A stretch of DNA of 64,000 bases, taken from contig NZ_JAIOJZ010000034.1 of assembly GCF_020404845.1 (NCBI RefSeq), positions 1 to 64,000 on the forward strand. Reading direction: 5' to 3'. Below are positions 17,397-25,518 of the stretch, piece by piece. The notes beneath the pieces were generated by a model, which was not told the DNA's origin, searched no databases, and worked only from the letters and a program-made list of their open reading frames with translations. A program made the translations under genes and the position numbers. How positions within the stretch are numbered: the stretch's first letter is position 1; each line of letters starts with the position of its first letter. The stretch comes from Streptomyces hyderabadensis. Its GTDB lineage: Bacteria > Actinomycetota > Actinomycetes > Streptomycetales > Streptomycetaceae.

Positions 17397-18797
17397 TCAC
17401 GAACCGCAGCAGCCGCCGTCCGCCGGGGCCTGCCCGGCGGCCGCGTCCGGTGTCGTCGGCGCGGTGAGCCGGACGGGCCGGGGTTCCGGTGCGGCGCAGC
17501 AGCCGTCGGTGCCGGTCTGCCCGGGACCGGGCACGTCGAACAGGCCCGCGCCGCCGCAGACCCCGGTTTCGGGGAGGGTGAGTTCGACGCGGTCCGCGGA
17601 GTCGGGGTCGCCGGCGATCGCGGCGGCGACGGAACGGACCTGTTCGTAGCCGGTCATGGCCAGGAAGGTCGGGGCGCGGCCGTAGGACTTCATGCCGACC
17701 AGGTAGACGCCCTGGTCGGGGTGGGACAGCTCGCGGTGGCCGTGCGGGTACACGGTGCCGCAGGAGTGCTGGTTGGGGTCGATCAGCGGGGCGAGGGCGA
17801 CGGGGGCCTGGAGGCGCTCGTCGAGGTTCAGGCGGATCTCGGAGAGGAAGGACAGGTCGGGGCGGAAGCCGGTCAGGACGACGGCCTCGTCCACCGGGTC
17901 GAGGCGGCGGCCGTCCTCGCCCACCAGCACCAGGCGGCCGTCGCCGTCGTGTTCGAACGCCTCGGTGCGGAAGCCGGTCACCGCCTCGGCGTGCCCCGCG
18001 TCGACGGCGGCCTTCGCCGCGAGGCCCAGGGCGCCGCGGGCGGGCAGCTGGTCGGCGGTGCCGCCGCCGTAGGTGGACGCGGAGACGCCCCGGCGCAGGA
18101 TCCACGTGCTCTTCGTCCCCGCGCCGTCGGCGGACTCGGCCAGCTCGGCGAGGTACGCGAGGGCGGTGAAGGCGGAGGCGCCCGAGCCGATCACGGCGGT
18201 GCGCCGGCCCGCGTAACGGGCGCGGACGGCCGGGTCCGTCAGGTCCGGGACGCGGTACGTGATCCGCTCGGCCGCGGCCTTCTCGCCGAGGGCGGGCAGG
18301 CCGCTGCCGCCGGCCGGGGACGGGACGGCCCAGGTGCCGGAGGCGTCGATCACGGCGCGGGCCAGGTGCCGCTGCTCGCGGCCGTCGGCGTACTCGACGT
18401 GGACGACGAAGGGCTGCCGCCCGCGGTCGGCGTCGACGATCCGGTCGCGGCCGGCCCGGGAGACGCCGGTGACCGTGGCGCCGGTGCGGACCCGGTCGCC
18501 GAGGGCGTCCGCGAGGGGCTGCAGGTACTGCTCGGCCCAGTCACCGCCGGACGGGTACGTCGCCGGGTCGGGCCGGGTCCAGCCGGTGGGGGCCAGGAGC
18601 TTCTCGGCGGCCGGGTCGACTACCTCGCCCCAGGTGGAGAAGAGGCGTACGTGCGCCCACTCGCGGACGGCCGCGCCGGGACGCCCGCCCGCTTCCAGGA
18701 CGAGGGGTTCGATGCCGCGCCCGACGAGGTGGGCGGCGGCGGCGAGGCCGACCGGACCGGCTCCGACGACGATGACGGGCAGTTGTGGGGTGCTCAT
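17397..18797 (-). CDS. arsO: FAD/NAD(P)-binding flavoprotein of the arsenic cluster (ArsO-like)
   Basis: A 466-residue flavoprotein. The N-terminus has the Rossmann motif VVGAGPVGLAAAAHL; a second dinucleotide motif, AVIGSGASAFTAL, lies near residue 225; the late GVYLVGMKSYG completes the flavin site. This architecture fits a flavin-dependent monooxygenase or thioredoxin-reductase-like enzyme. Its place divergent from arsR and near acr3/arsC fits ArsO of Streptomyces arsenic clusters. The C-terminal 55 residues carry a VCGG and two CC pairs (GCCAAP, GGCCGS), possibly binding arsenite or a metal. Chemistry has to be inferred; the symbol is tentative. Confidence 0.75.
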   Translation of the reverse strand: MSTPQLPVIVVGAGPVGLAAAAHLVGRGIEPLVLEAGGRPGAAVREWAHVRLFSTWGEVVDPAAEKLLAPTGWTRPDPATYPSGGDWAEQYLQPLADALGDRVRTGATVTGVSRAGRDRIVDADRGRQPFVVHVEYADGREQRHLARAVIDASGTWAVPSPAGGSGLPALGEKAAAERITYRVPDLTDPAVRARYAGRRTAVIGSGASAFTALAYLAELAESADGAGTKSTWILRRGVSASTYGGGTADQLPARGALGLAAKAAVDAGHAEAVTGFRTEAFEHDGDGRLVLVGEDGRRLDPVDEAVVLTGFRPDLSFLSEIRLNLDERLQAPVALAPLIDPNQHSCGTVYPHGHRELSHPDQGVYLVGMKSYGRAPTFLAMTGYEQVRSVAAAIAGDPDSADRVELTLPETGVCGGAGLFDVPGPGQTGTDGCCAAPEPRPVRLTAPTTPDAAAGQAPADGGCCGS

Positions 18798-18881
18798 CGT
18801 GCTCGGTCTCCTCAGGAGCGAAGGGGCGGCGCCCGAACCTTGATTCGACGCCTGTCAATACAGCGACACCACGGAGATTGC

Positions 18882-18899
18882 CACTCGTATCGACGAGTG
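18882..18899. promoter_or_regulatory. Candidate ArsR operator
   Basis: Perfect 7-bp inverted repeat CACTCGT-ATCG-ACGAGTG in the divergent arsO/arsR intergenic region, 13 bp before the arsR start. Its place over the regulator's own promoter suits autorepression that is relieved by arsenite. Nearby TGTCAA elements (18853 and 18899) may belong to the promoters. Confidence 0.55.
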
Positions 18900-18912
18900 T
18901 CAACATAGACGC

Positions 18913-19293
18913 ATGTCGAAATCAGAGGCCGTGGAGCTGCCCCTCCGCCGGGACGGCGACGCCGTGCCCTGCTGCCCGCCGATCACCGCCGGAGAGCTGT
19001 CCCAGGCGGACGCGGAGCGGACGGCCGCCATGTTCAAGGCGCTCTCCGACCCGGTGCGGCTGCGGCTGTTCTCCAAGGTCGCCTCGCACCCGGGCGGTGA
19101 GGCCTGCGTGTGCGACATCGCCGACGTCGGCGTCTCCCAGCCGACCGTCTCGCACCACCTGAAGAAGCTGCGCGAGGCCGGGCTGCTGACCTCGGAGCGG
19201 CGCGGCACCTGGGTCTACTACCGGGTCGCGCCGTCCGTGGTGGCGGCCATGGCCGCCATGCTCGACCTGCGCGCGCCCGGCCCGCGGGCGTGA
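18913..19293 (+). CDS. arsR: ArsR/SmtB-family arsenite-responsive repressor
   Basis: A 126-residue winged-helix repressor. ACVCDIADVGVSQPTVSHHLKKLREAGLL is the DNA-binding region, with the metalloid site CVCD at its start as in classical ArsR. An extra CC pair lies near residue 20 (AVPCCPP) and could supply a further ligand. GTWVYYRV forms the wing. It is predicted to repress arsO and itself until As(III) binds. It converges on acr3 with one base between the stop codons. Confidence 0.93.
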   Translation: MSKSEAVELPLRRDGDAVPCCPPITAGELSQADAERTAAMFKALSDPVRLRLFSKVASHPGGEACVCDIADVGVSQPTVSHHLKKLREAGLLTSERRGTWVYYRVAPSVVAAMAAMLDLRAPGPRA

Positions 19294-19294
19294 A

Positions 19295-20428
19295 TCAGCC
19301 GCCCGGCGCGCGTCCGCCCCGCGCGCGTCCGCCCGGCCGGGCGGCCGTGAACCTCCGGCGCCACGCCAGGGAGACGTACACCAGCGCCACCAGCACCGGC
19401 ACCTCGATGAGCGGGCCGACGACGCCGGAGAGGGCCTGTCCCGAGGTGACTCCGAAGGTCGCGATGGCGACCGCGATGGCCAGCTCGAAGTTGTTGCCGG
19501 CCGCCGTGAAGGCGAGCGTGGCGGTGCGGTCGTAGGCGAGGCCGATGGCCTTGCCCAGGGCGAAGGTGCCGAACCACATCACCGCGAAGTAGACCAGCAG
19601 CGGCAGCGCGATGCGGGCCACGTCGAGCGGTCGCGAGGTGATCGTCCTCCCCTGGAGGGCGAAGAGGACGACGATCGTGAAGAGCAGGCCGTACAGCGCC
19701 CAGGGGCCGATCCTGGGCAGGAACGTCCGCTCGTAGCCCGCGCGGCCCATCCGCCGCTCGCCGGCACGGCGGGTGAGGAAGCCCGCGAGCAGCGGGACGC
19801 CGAGGAAGACGACCACGTTGAGGGCGATCTTCCCCATCGAGATGTCCAGCCGCTCCCCGTCGCCGAGGCCGAGCCACCCGGGCAGCAGGTCGAGGTAGAA
19901 CCAGCCGAGCAGGCCGAACGCGACGACCTGGAAGACGCTGTTGAGGGCGACGAGCACGGCGGCGGCCTCGCGGTCGCCGCAGGCGAGGTCGTTCCAGATG
20001 ATCACCATGGCGATGCAGCGGGCCAGGCCGACGATGATCAGGCCGGTGCGGTACTCGGGCAGGTCGGGCAGGAAGACCCACGCCAGGGCGAACATCACCG
20101 CGGGACCCACGACCCAGTTGACGGCCAGTGAGGACACCATGAGCCTCTTGTCGCCGGTGACGGCGTCGAGCCGGTCGTAGCGGACCTTGGCCAGGACCGG
20201 GTACATCATGATCAGCAGGCCGAGCGCGATCGGCAGGGAGATCCCGCCGACCTCCACCTTCGCCAGCACGTCGTTCAGCCCCGGAACGGCCCGCCCGAGC
20301 CCGAGACCGACCGCCATGGCGGCGAGGATCCACCCGGCCAGGTACCGGTCGAGGGCGGAGAGCTTCCTGACGATCGAGCCGTCGCCGCCCTGGAGCCGCG
20401 CGGAGGTGCTGGAATCGGCCGAGGTCAC
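19295..20428 (-). CDS. acr3: Arsenite efflux permease, ACR3 family
   Basis: A 377-residue polytopic membrane protein, about ten helices. The essential cysteine of ACR3 transporters is in GLARCIAMVIIWNDLACGD near residue 120, and the conserved glutamate is in AGNNFELAIAVAIATFG near 310. It exports As(III) made by ArsC using the proton motive force. GTG 20428 is chosen because it overlaps the second arsR stop (GTGA) and has GAGGG 7 bp upstream. It forms a leftward operon with that arsR. Confidence 0.95.
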   Translation of the reverse strand: MTSADSSTSARLQGGDGSIVRKLSALDRYLAGWILAAMAVGLGLGRAVPGLNDVLAKVEVGGISLPIALGLLIMMYPVLAKVRYDRLDAVTGDKRLMVSSLAVNWVVGPAVMFALAWVFLPDLPEYRTGLIIVGLARCIAMVIIWNDLACGDREAAAVLVALNSVFQVVAFGLLGWFYLDLLPGWLGLGDGERLDISMGKIALNVVVFLGVPLLAGFLTRRAGERRMGRAGYERTFLPRIGPWALYGLLFTIVVLFALQGRTITSRPLDVARIALPLLVYFAVMWFGTFALGKAIGLAYDRTATLAFTAAGNNFELAIAVAIATFGVTSGQALSGVVGPLIEVPVLVALVYVSLAWRRRFTAARPGGRARGGRAPGG

Positions 20429-20733
20429 GGGCACGCCCTCTTGTTCCCGGCGGCGGTACGGGCGGCGGCCGCGAGTCCGGCGAACTGCCCGGACAGGCCG
20501 GCCAGCACCTCCGGCTTCAGCCGGTAGTAGGTGTAGCGGCCGCACGGCTCGGTCTCCACCAGCCCGGCCTCGCGCAGCACCCTCATGTGGTTGGACAGGT
20601 TGGTCTGCCTGGCGCCGGTCTCCTCGACCAGGTGGGTGGTGCACAGCGTCTCGCGCGCCAGCAGGGTCACGATCCGCAGCCGGAGCGGATCGCCCAGCGC
20701 CCGGATCACATCAGGATCGACTGAAGTCAGCAT
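20425..20733 (-). CDS. arsR: ArsR-family repressor (second copy)
   Basis: A 102-residue winged-helix repressor with cysteine pattern LCTTHL at the start of the recognition region and another cysteine in ETEPCGRYTYY, different from the CVCD site of the first ArsR. The HTH reads ETGARQTNLSNHMRVLREAGLV. It is co-transcribed with acr3 (4-bp overlap) and is divergent from arsC, so it probably controls both. The C-tail ends in RACP, a possible extra thiol ligand. A metalloid sensor by context; the exact ligand set is inferred. Confidence 0.9.
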   Translation of the reverse strand: MLTSVDPDVIRALGDPLRLRIVTLLARETLCTTHLVEETGARQTNLSNHMRVLREAGLVETEPCGRYTYYRLKPEVLAGLSGQFAGLAAAARTAAGNKRACP

Positions 20734-20808
20734 GGGCTGATACTTTCACAGCACCGTTCGCCGTTGTCGGCGCACACCGATCCCACGACCGCGAGACGAG
20801 AACGCCCG

Positions 20809-21267
20809 ATGCCCGAGTCCTCCGGCGAGAAGCCGTCCGTCCTGTTCGTCTGCGTGCACAACGCCGGCCGCTCCCAGATGGCCGCCGCCTGGCTCACCCA
20901 CCTGGCCGGCGACCGCGTCGAGGTCCGCTCCGCCGGCTCCGACCCGGGTGCCGAGGTCAACCCGGCCGCCGTCGCGGCGATGGCCGAGGTCGGCATCGAC
21001 ATCTCCGCCGAGATCCCGAAGGTGCTCACCGCCGACGCGGTCCGCGAGTCGGACGTCTGCGTCACCATGGGCTGCGGCGACACCTGCCCGGTCTTCCCCG
21101 GCAAGCGCTACCTCGACTGGCCCCTGGCCGACCCGGCGGGCCTGGGCGTCGAGGCCGTCCGGCCCGTCCGCGACGAGATCCGGGCCCTGGTCGAGGCCCT
21201 CCTCGCCGAGATCGACGCCGGGGTGCCCTCGAAGACCCGGCCGCAGGGGCACGCAGGACGCCGCTGA
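20809..21267 (+). CDS. arsC: Arsenate reductase, LMW tyrosine phosphatase type
   Basis: A 152-residue enzyme that reduces As(V) to As(III). The P-loop CVHNAGRS (Cys near residue 15) is the nucleophile site, and MGCGDTCP near residues 87-94 supplies the cysteine pair of the thioredoxin-coupled relay known from the Bacillus/Staphylococcus type. LDWPLADP provides the general acid aspartate. ATG 20809 is preferred over an upstream ATG at 20764 because family homology begins just after it. Divergent from the second arsR; its product is the substrate of Acr3. Confidence 0.95.
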   Translation: MPESSGEKPSVLFVCVHNAGRSQMAAAWLTHLAGDRVEVRSAGSDPGAEVNPAAVAAMAEVGIDISAEIPKVLTADAVRESDVCVTMGCGDTCPVFPGKRYLDWPLADPAGLGVEAVRPVRDEIRALVEALLAEIDAGVPSKTRPQGHAGRR

Positions 21268-21490
21268 CCCTTGCCCCCGGCGACGGAGCCCGCGCCCACG
21301 GCACCGCCCCGCTCCTCCGTCCGGCGTACGCCCGGTAGTCCCGGTCCGCCGCGCGGGCGAGAGTGGCGGCAGGGGCCGGGTGCGGGGGCCGGCGGTCACG
21401 GGACGCCGTTCGCGAGGGAGCGTCGATGGCACGGAAGTCGGGGCACCGAGGGGGGCGTCGGGCCGTGGTCCGGCGGCCGGGGGGCGACGC

Positions 21491-22741
21491 GTGAGTCACC
21501 CGGGGACCCTCGTCCTGATCATGGCGGCCGCGGTCCTGGCGCCGCTCCTCGTCCACGCCACGGGGCGGCGGGTCCGGATCCCGCTGGTCATCTTCGAGAT
21601 CGCCCTCGGGATCCTCATCGGTCCGGACGTGCTCGGCTGGGCCCGTACCGAGGGCGTCGTCGACACGCTCGCCGACCTCGGCCTGTCCATGCTGATCTTC
21701 CTGGCCGGCTACGAGATCGACTTCGCCGCCGTCCGCGGTGACACCCTGCGCCGCTCCCTGTGGTCCTGGCCGCTCGCCCTCGTCGCCGGGATCGCGCTGG
21801 CGCTGCTCGTCAGCGGCGGCGACGTCTTCGAGGCGTTCGTCGTCGGCACCGCCCTGACCAGCACCACGCTGGGCACCGTACTGCCGATGCTGCGCGACAG
21901 CGGTGAACTGCGCAGCCGGTTCGGGACGGTGATCTCGGCGTTCGGCGCGGTCGGCGAGTTCGGGCCGGTGATCGCCGTGGCGCTGCTGCTCAGCGGACGC
22001 CGGCCGGCCGAGTCGGCGGCGCTGCTGGCCGCGTTCGGGGCGATCACGGCCGCCGCCGTGTTCTGGGCGCTGCGCCCGAGGCCGCCCTGGTTCGCCCGGC
22101 TGACCGAGCTGACCCTGCACAGCAGCGGCCAGTTCGCGGTCCGGTTCGTGATGCTGCTGCTCGCCTGCATGCTGGGCCTCGCGGAGGTCTTCGGCCTCGA
22201 CGTGCTGCTGGGCGCGTTCGCCGCCGGTGTCCTGACCCGGCTCGTCCTGCACCGGGCCGCGCCCGCGAGCAGCGGGGAGGTGCTCGGCAAGGTGGAGGCC
22301 ATGGGCTTCGGCTTCCTCGTGCCCCTCTTCTACGTCGTCACCGGCATCGAGTTCGACCTGGACGCGCTGCTGCACGACCCGGGCGCACTGCTGCTGGTGC
22401 CGGGGTTCCTGCTGCTGTTCCTGCTGGTGCACGGCGGCCCGGTGTATCTGCTCGCGCCCAGGGACCTCGGCCGCCGGGACCGGGTGGCGCTGGCCCTGTT
22501 CGCCTCGACGTGCCTGCCGCTGGTCGTCGCCATCACGACCATCGGCGTCGACCAGAAGCTGATCGGCACGGACCTGGCGGCCTCGCTGGTGGGCGCCGCG
22601 ATGATCTCCGTACTCGTGTTCCCGCTGGTCGCGGCGCGGGTGCGGGCGGCGGGCCGGGCGGCCGCGCCGGGCGGGAGGGGCGCACCGGCGGCCGGGGCGG
22701 GCGCACCGGTGGACGGGGCGAGGGACTCGGAGGCCTGGTGA
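21491..22741 (+). CDS. Cation:proton antiporter (CPA2/KefB-like)
   Basis: A 416-residue membrane protein with 11-13 hydrophobic helices. The N-terminal core (IFEIALGILIGPDVLGW, LGLSMLIFLAGYEIDF) and the central SAFGAVGEFGPVIAVALLL match the Na+/H+ exchanger domain of monovalent cation antiporters. There is no C-terminal TrkA-N domain; the cytosolic tail is a short Ala/Gly-rich stretch. GTG 21491 has a GGGGG ribosome site 6 bp upstream; the long open frame further upstream overlaps arsC in another frame and is not real. It probably exchanges Na+ or K+ for H+. The ion is not determinable. Confidence 0.88.
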   Translation: MSHPGTLVLIMAAAVLAPLLVHATGRRVRIPLVIFEIALGILIGPDVLGWARTEGVVDTLADLGLSMLIFLAGYEIDFAAVRGDTLRRSLWSWPLALVAGIALALLVSGGDVFEAFVVGTALTSTTLGTVLPMLRDSGELRSRFGTVISAFGAVGEFGPVIAVALLLSGRRPAESAALLAAFGAITAAAVFWALRPRPPWFARLTELTLHSSGQFAVRFVMLLLACMLGLAEVFGLDVLLGAFAAGVLTRLVLHRAAPASSGEVLGKVEAMGFGFLVPLFYVVTGIEFDLDALLHDPGALLLVPGFLLLFLLVHGGPVYLLAPRDLGRRDRVALALFASTCLPLVVAITTIGVDQKLIGTDLAASLVGAAMISVLVFPLVAARVRAAGRAAAPGGRGAPAAGAGAPVDGARDSEAW

Positions 22742-22832
22742 TGACCGGGGAGGGCGGGGGGTGACGTCCGGTGCGGGCGGCGATGACTGGCCCCGAAGGC
22801 GCCGACCACGGGGGTGCCAACTACTGGACTAG

Positions 22833-22849
22833 ATACCCCTAGGGGGTAT
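22833..22849. promoter_or_regulatory. CsoR-like copper operator
   Basis: Perfect palindrome ATACCCC-TAG-GGGGTAT, 11 bp before the DUF4396 gene. The TACCC...GGGTA pattern is the known consensus of CsoR copper-sensing repressors in actinobacteria, so copper should induce this gene. The csoR gene is not in the window. Confidence 0.8.
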
Positions 22850-22860
22850 ACATTCGGGGC

Positions 22861-23319
22861 ATGGACCACAGCATGCACCAGCACGGCACGACCTGGGCGA
22901 CGGCCATGCGGGCGACGCTGCACTGCCTGACCGGGTGCGCCATCGGCGAGATCCTCGGCATGGTCGTCGGCACCGCACTGGGCTGGGGCAACGCGCCGAC
23001 CATGGTGCTGGCCATCGCCCTGGCCTTCGTCTTCGGCTACTCCTTCACCCTCTTCGCGGTGGTGCGCGCCGGGGTGTCCCTCAGGGCCGCGGTCAAGGTG
23101 GCGCTGGCCGCCGACACCGTCTCCATCGCCGTGATGGAGCTGGTCGACAACGGGATCGTCGCCCTCGTGCCGGGCGCGATGGACGCGCACCTGTCCGACG
23201 GGCTGTTCTGGTACGCCCTGCTCGGCGGCTTCGCGGTGGCGTTCGTGATCACCACGCCGGTCAACAAGTGGATGATCGGCCGCGGCAAGGGCCACGCCGT
23301 GGTCCACGCCTACCACTGA
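22861..23319 (+). CDS. DUF4396 membrane protein, predicted copper-induced
   Basis: A 152-residue protein with about four transmembrane helices. The N-terminus MDHSMHQHG is His/Met-rich, a copper-ligand type composition, and a cysteine pair with spacing LHCLTGCAIGE lies at the start of the first helix. The membrane part matches DUF4396. Function is unknown; the CsoR-like operator directly upstream and the converging copper storage gene suggest a role in copper handling at the membrane. ATG 22861 is the only reasonable start. Confidence 0.8.
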   Translation: MDHSMHQHGTTWATAMRATLHCLTGCAIGEILGMVVGTALGWGNAPTMVLAIALAFVFGYSFTLFAVVRAGVSLRAAVKVALAADTVSIAVMELVDNGIVALVPGAMDAHLSDGLFWYALLGGFAVAFVITTPVNKWMIGRGKGHAVVHAYH

Positions 23320-23333
23320 CCGCCCGCGGCAGG

Positions 23334-23367
23334 CTGCTCGCCGGTCTCAGCCGAGGCCGGCGAGCAG
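23334..23367. terminator. Hairpin between DUF4396 and copper storage genes
   Basis: Arms CTGCTCGCCGG (23334-23344) and CCGGCGAGCAG (23357-23367), loop of 12 bases. It begins 15 bp after the rightward gene and overlaps the last codons of the leftward gene, so it could end transcription from the left. Confidence 0.5.
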
Positions 23368-23757
23368 TTCGTCGCACGCCTGCTCGCAGCTCCGGCACGC
23401 CTCGGCGCAGACCCGGCAGTGCTCGTGCATCCCGGCGTGCCGGGCGCACTCGTCGCCGCACGCCCGGCAGACGGTCACGCAGGCCTGGAGCACGGCCCGG
23501 GTCACGTTGGCGTCGTAGCCGGTGTGCCGGGACAGGACCGAGGCGGTGGCGTTGCAGACGTCGGCGCAGTCCATGTCGGTGCGGATGCACTTGGTCAGGT
23601 CGGCGACCGCGCTCTCCGACAGACACGCGTCGGCGCAGGCGGTGCACGCCTGGGCACACCTGAGGCACTCCTCGATGCACCGGGCCATGGCGTCCCGGTC
23701 CACGCCGCCCAGGTCGGCCGGGTAGGTACGGAGTAGGTCGTTCACGGTGGTGGTCAT
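23347..23757 (-). CDS. Cytosolic copper storage protein (Csp3-like, DUF326 four-helix bundle)
   Basis: A 136-residue protein with 18 cysteines, mostly in CxxxC and CxxC spacing along amphipathic helices (CIEECLRCAQACTACADAC; CRACGDEC; CRVCAEACRSCEQAC). This is the pattern of Csp3-type four-helix bundles whose core is lined with Cys ligands for many Cu(I) ions. It has no signal peptide, so it is cytosolic. Family members buffer excess copper; one from S. lividans contributes to copper tolerance. ATG 23757. No CsoR-like palindrome is visible directly upstream, unlike the converging neighbour. Confidence 0.92.
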   Translation of the reverse strand: MTTTVNDLLRTYPADLGGVDRDAMARCIEECLRCAQACTACADACLSESAVADLTKCIRTDMDCADVCNATASVLSRHTGYDANVTRAVLQACVTVCRACGDECARHAGMHEHCRVCAEACRSCEQACDELLAGLG

Positions 23758-23899
23758 GGGGGCCGCTCCCTTCCGCTCGCACGTACGTCTCGATGCCTGC
23801 CGGGTTCACCGTGCGACGCACCACAAACCGCCGCCGGACCTCCGTGGGTAAGCTCGCCGCCGTGGCCGTCCGCCGACCGAGAGCAGCGAGAAGAACACC

Positions 23900-24580
23900 G
23901 TGACCCCGCACGACTCCGAGCACGCGTACGACGCCGAGCCCGCGTATGAGCACGCGTACGAGTACGAGAAGGACGGCGCGGCCATCTACCGCCAGTCCTT
24001 CGCCACCATCCGCGCGGAGGCCGACCTCTCCGGGCTGCCCGCCGACGTGGGCCGGGTCGCGGTCCGGATGATCCACGCCTGCGGCATGGTCGACCTGGCC
24101 CGCGACCTGTCCTGGTCCCCCGGCGTCGTCTCCCGCGCCCGCGAGGCCCTGCTGGCCGGTGCGCCCGTGCTGTGCGACGTGCGGATGGTGGCCAGCGGTG
24201 TGACGCGGGCGCGGCTGCCCGCGGACAACGACGTCGTGTGCACCCTGTCCGACCCCGCCGTCCCCGGGCTGGCGGCCCGGCTCGGCACCACGCGCAGCGC
24301 CGCCGCGCTGGAGCTGTGGCGCGACCGGCTGGAGGGTGCCGTGGTCGCCGTCGGCAACGCGCCCACCGCGCTCTTCCGGCTGCTGGAGATGATCGACGCG
24401 GGGGCGCCGCGCCCGGCCGCGGTCATCGGCGTACCCGTCGGCTTCGTCGGTGCCGCCGAGTCCAAGGACGCGCTGGCGGCCCACCCCTCGGGGGTGGAGC
24501 ACCTCGTCGTACGGGGCCGCCGCGGGGGCAGTGCGCTCGCCGCCGCCGCGATCAACGCGATCGCCCGCGAGGAGGAGTGA
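23900..24580 (+). CDS. cobH: Precorrin-8X methylmutase
   Basis: A 226-residue CobH/CbiC enzyme moving the C-11 methyl to C-12 to give hydrogenobyrinate in cobalamin synthesis. It has the catalytic histidine in VRMIHACGMVD near residue 60, the LLAGAPVLCDVRMVASGV block and the C-terminal VIGVPVGFVGAAESK signature. The first 25 residues (EHAYDAEPAYEHAYEYEKDG) are an acidic Tyr/His-rich extension beyond the usual N-terminus; GTG 23900 is the start assumed. It converges on cobK with 27 bp between the stops. Confidence 0.95.
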   Translation: MTPHDSEHAYDAEPAYEHAYEYEKDGAAIYRQSFATIRAEADLSGLPADVGRVAVRMIHACGMVDLARDLSWSPGVVSRAREALLAGAPVLCDVRMVASGVTRARLPADNDVVCTLSDPAVPGLAARLGTTRSAAALELWRDRLEGAVVAVGNAPTALFRLLEMIDAGAPRPAAVIGVPVGFVGAAESKDALAAHPSGVEHLVVRGRRGGSALAAAAINAIAREEE

Positions 24581-24607
24581 GCCGCGGGACCGCGGGGCGT
24601 ACGTGAG

Positions 24608-25375
24608 CTAACGGATCTCCGGGAGCCCCGGGTGAGCCTCGCTCACCCACCGTGCCGCCCGTTCCGGATCGGCCACCACCGGCACTCCCTCCGGCACCGG
24701 CGGTCGGCGCACCACGATCACCGGCAGCCCCGCCTCGCGGGCGGCCGTCAGTTTCGGTGCGGTGGCCGCTCCCCCGCTGTCCTTGGTGACCAGCACGTCG
24801 ATCCGGTGCCGGCGCAGCAACTCGCGCTCGCCGGCGAGGGTGAAGGGGCCGCGGTCCGTGAGCACCTCCGTGCGGGGCGGGCAGGGGCCCTCGGGCGCGT
24901 CGACCGACCGTACGAGGAACCACGGGTCGGTCAGCGGGGCGAAGGCGGCCAGGCCCATGCGGCCGGTGGTCAGGAAGACCCGGCGGGCGGCGAGGTCGGG
25001 CAGCAGCGCGGCGGCTTCCGCCAGGGAACCGGCGTCGTGCCAGACGTCCCCCTCGGCCCGCCGCCAGCCGGGGCGGCGCAGCACGAGGAGGGGGACGCCG
25101 GCGGTGGCGGCGGCGTCGGCCGCGTTGCGGGTGATGGCGGCGGCGAACGGGTGCGTGGCGTCGACGAGGAGGTCCACCGCGTGCTCGCGCAGCCAGGCGG
25201 CGAGTCCCCCGGCGCCGCCGAAGCCGCCGACGCGGGTCTCGCCCGGCAGGGTTCCGGGCGCGGAGACCCGCCCGGCCAGGGAGTTCGTCACCCGGAGCCC
25301 GGCCGAGTGCCCGGCCGCCAGCAGTTCGGCCAGGCGGCGGGCCTCCGTGGTCCCGCCGAGGATCAGCACGTGCAC
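24608..25375 (-). CDS. cobK: Precorrin-6A reductase
   Basis: A 255-residue CobK/CbiJ reductase (NADPH-dependent reduction of precorrin-6A). The N-terminus VHVLILGGTTEARRLAELL is the usual opening; DLLVDATHPFAAAITRNA and VLVTKDSGG are family signatures. GTG 25375 is chosen because GGAGGAG lies 8 bp upstream; the open frame to 25498 adds low-complexity sequence only. Together with convergent cobH it marks a piece of the cobalamin pathway; other cob genes are not in the window. Confidence 0.95.
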   Translation of the reverse strand: MHVLILGGTTEARRLAELLAAGHSAGLRVTNSLAGRVSAPGTLPGETRVGGFGGAGGLAAWLREHAVDLLVDATHPFAAAITRNAADAAATAGVPLLVLRRPGWRRAEGDVWHDAGSLAEAAALLPDLAARRVFLTTGRMGLAAFAPLTDPWFLVRSVDAPEGPCPPRTEVLTDRGPFTLAGERELLRRHRIDVLVTKDSGGAATAPKLTAAREAGLPVIVVRRPPVPEGVPVVADPERAARWVSEAHPGLPEIR

Positions 25376-25518
25376 GGCAGACTCCTCCCCTCTCCCCGTG
25401 TTTCCCGTGTTCTCACGGCCGCCCCGACTCAAGCACACCCGTCGGCCGAGTTGCCGGTCGGTGCCGATGCGAGAAGGTGAGGAAGGCAAGGGGGGCAAGG
25501 CCGCGAAGGGAGCGTGCG

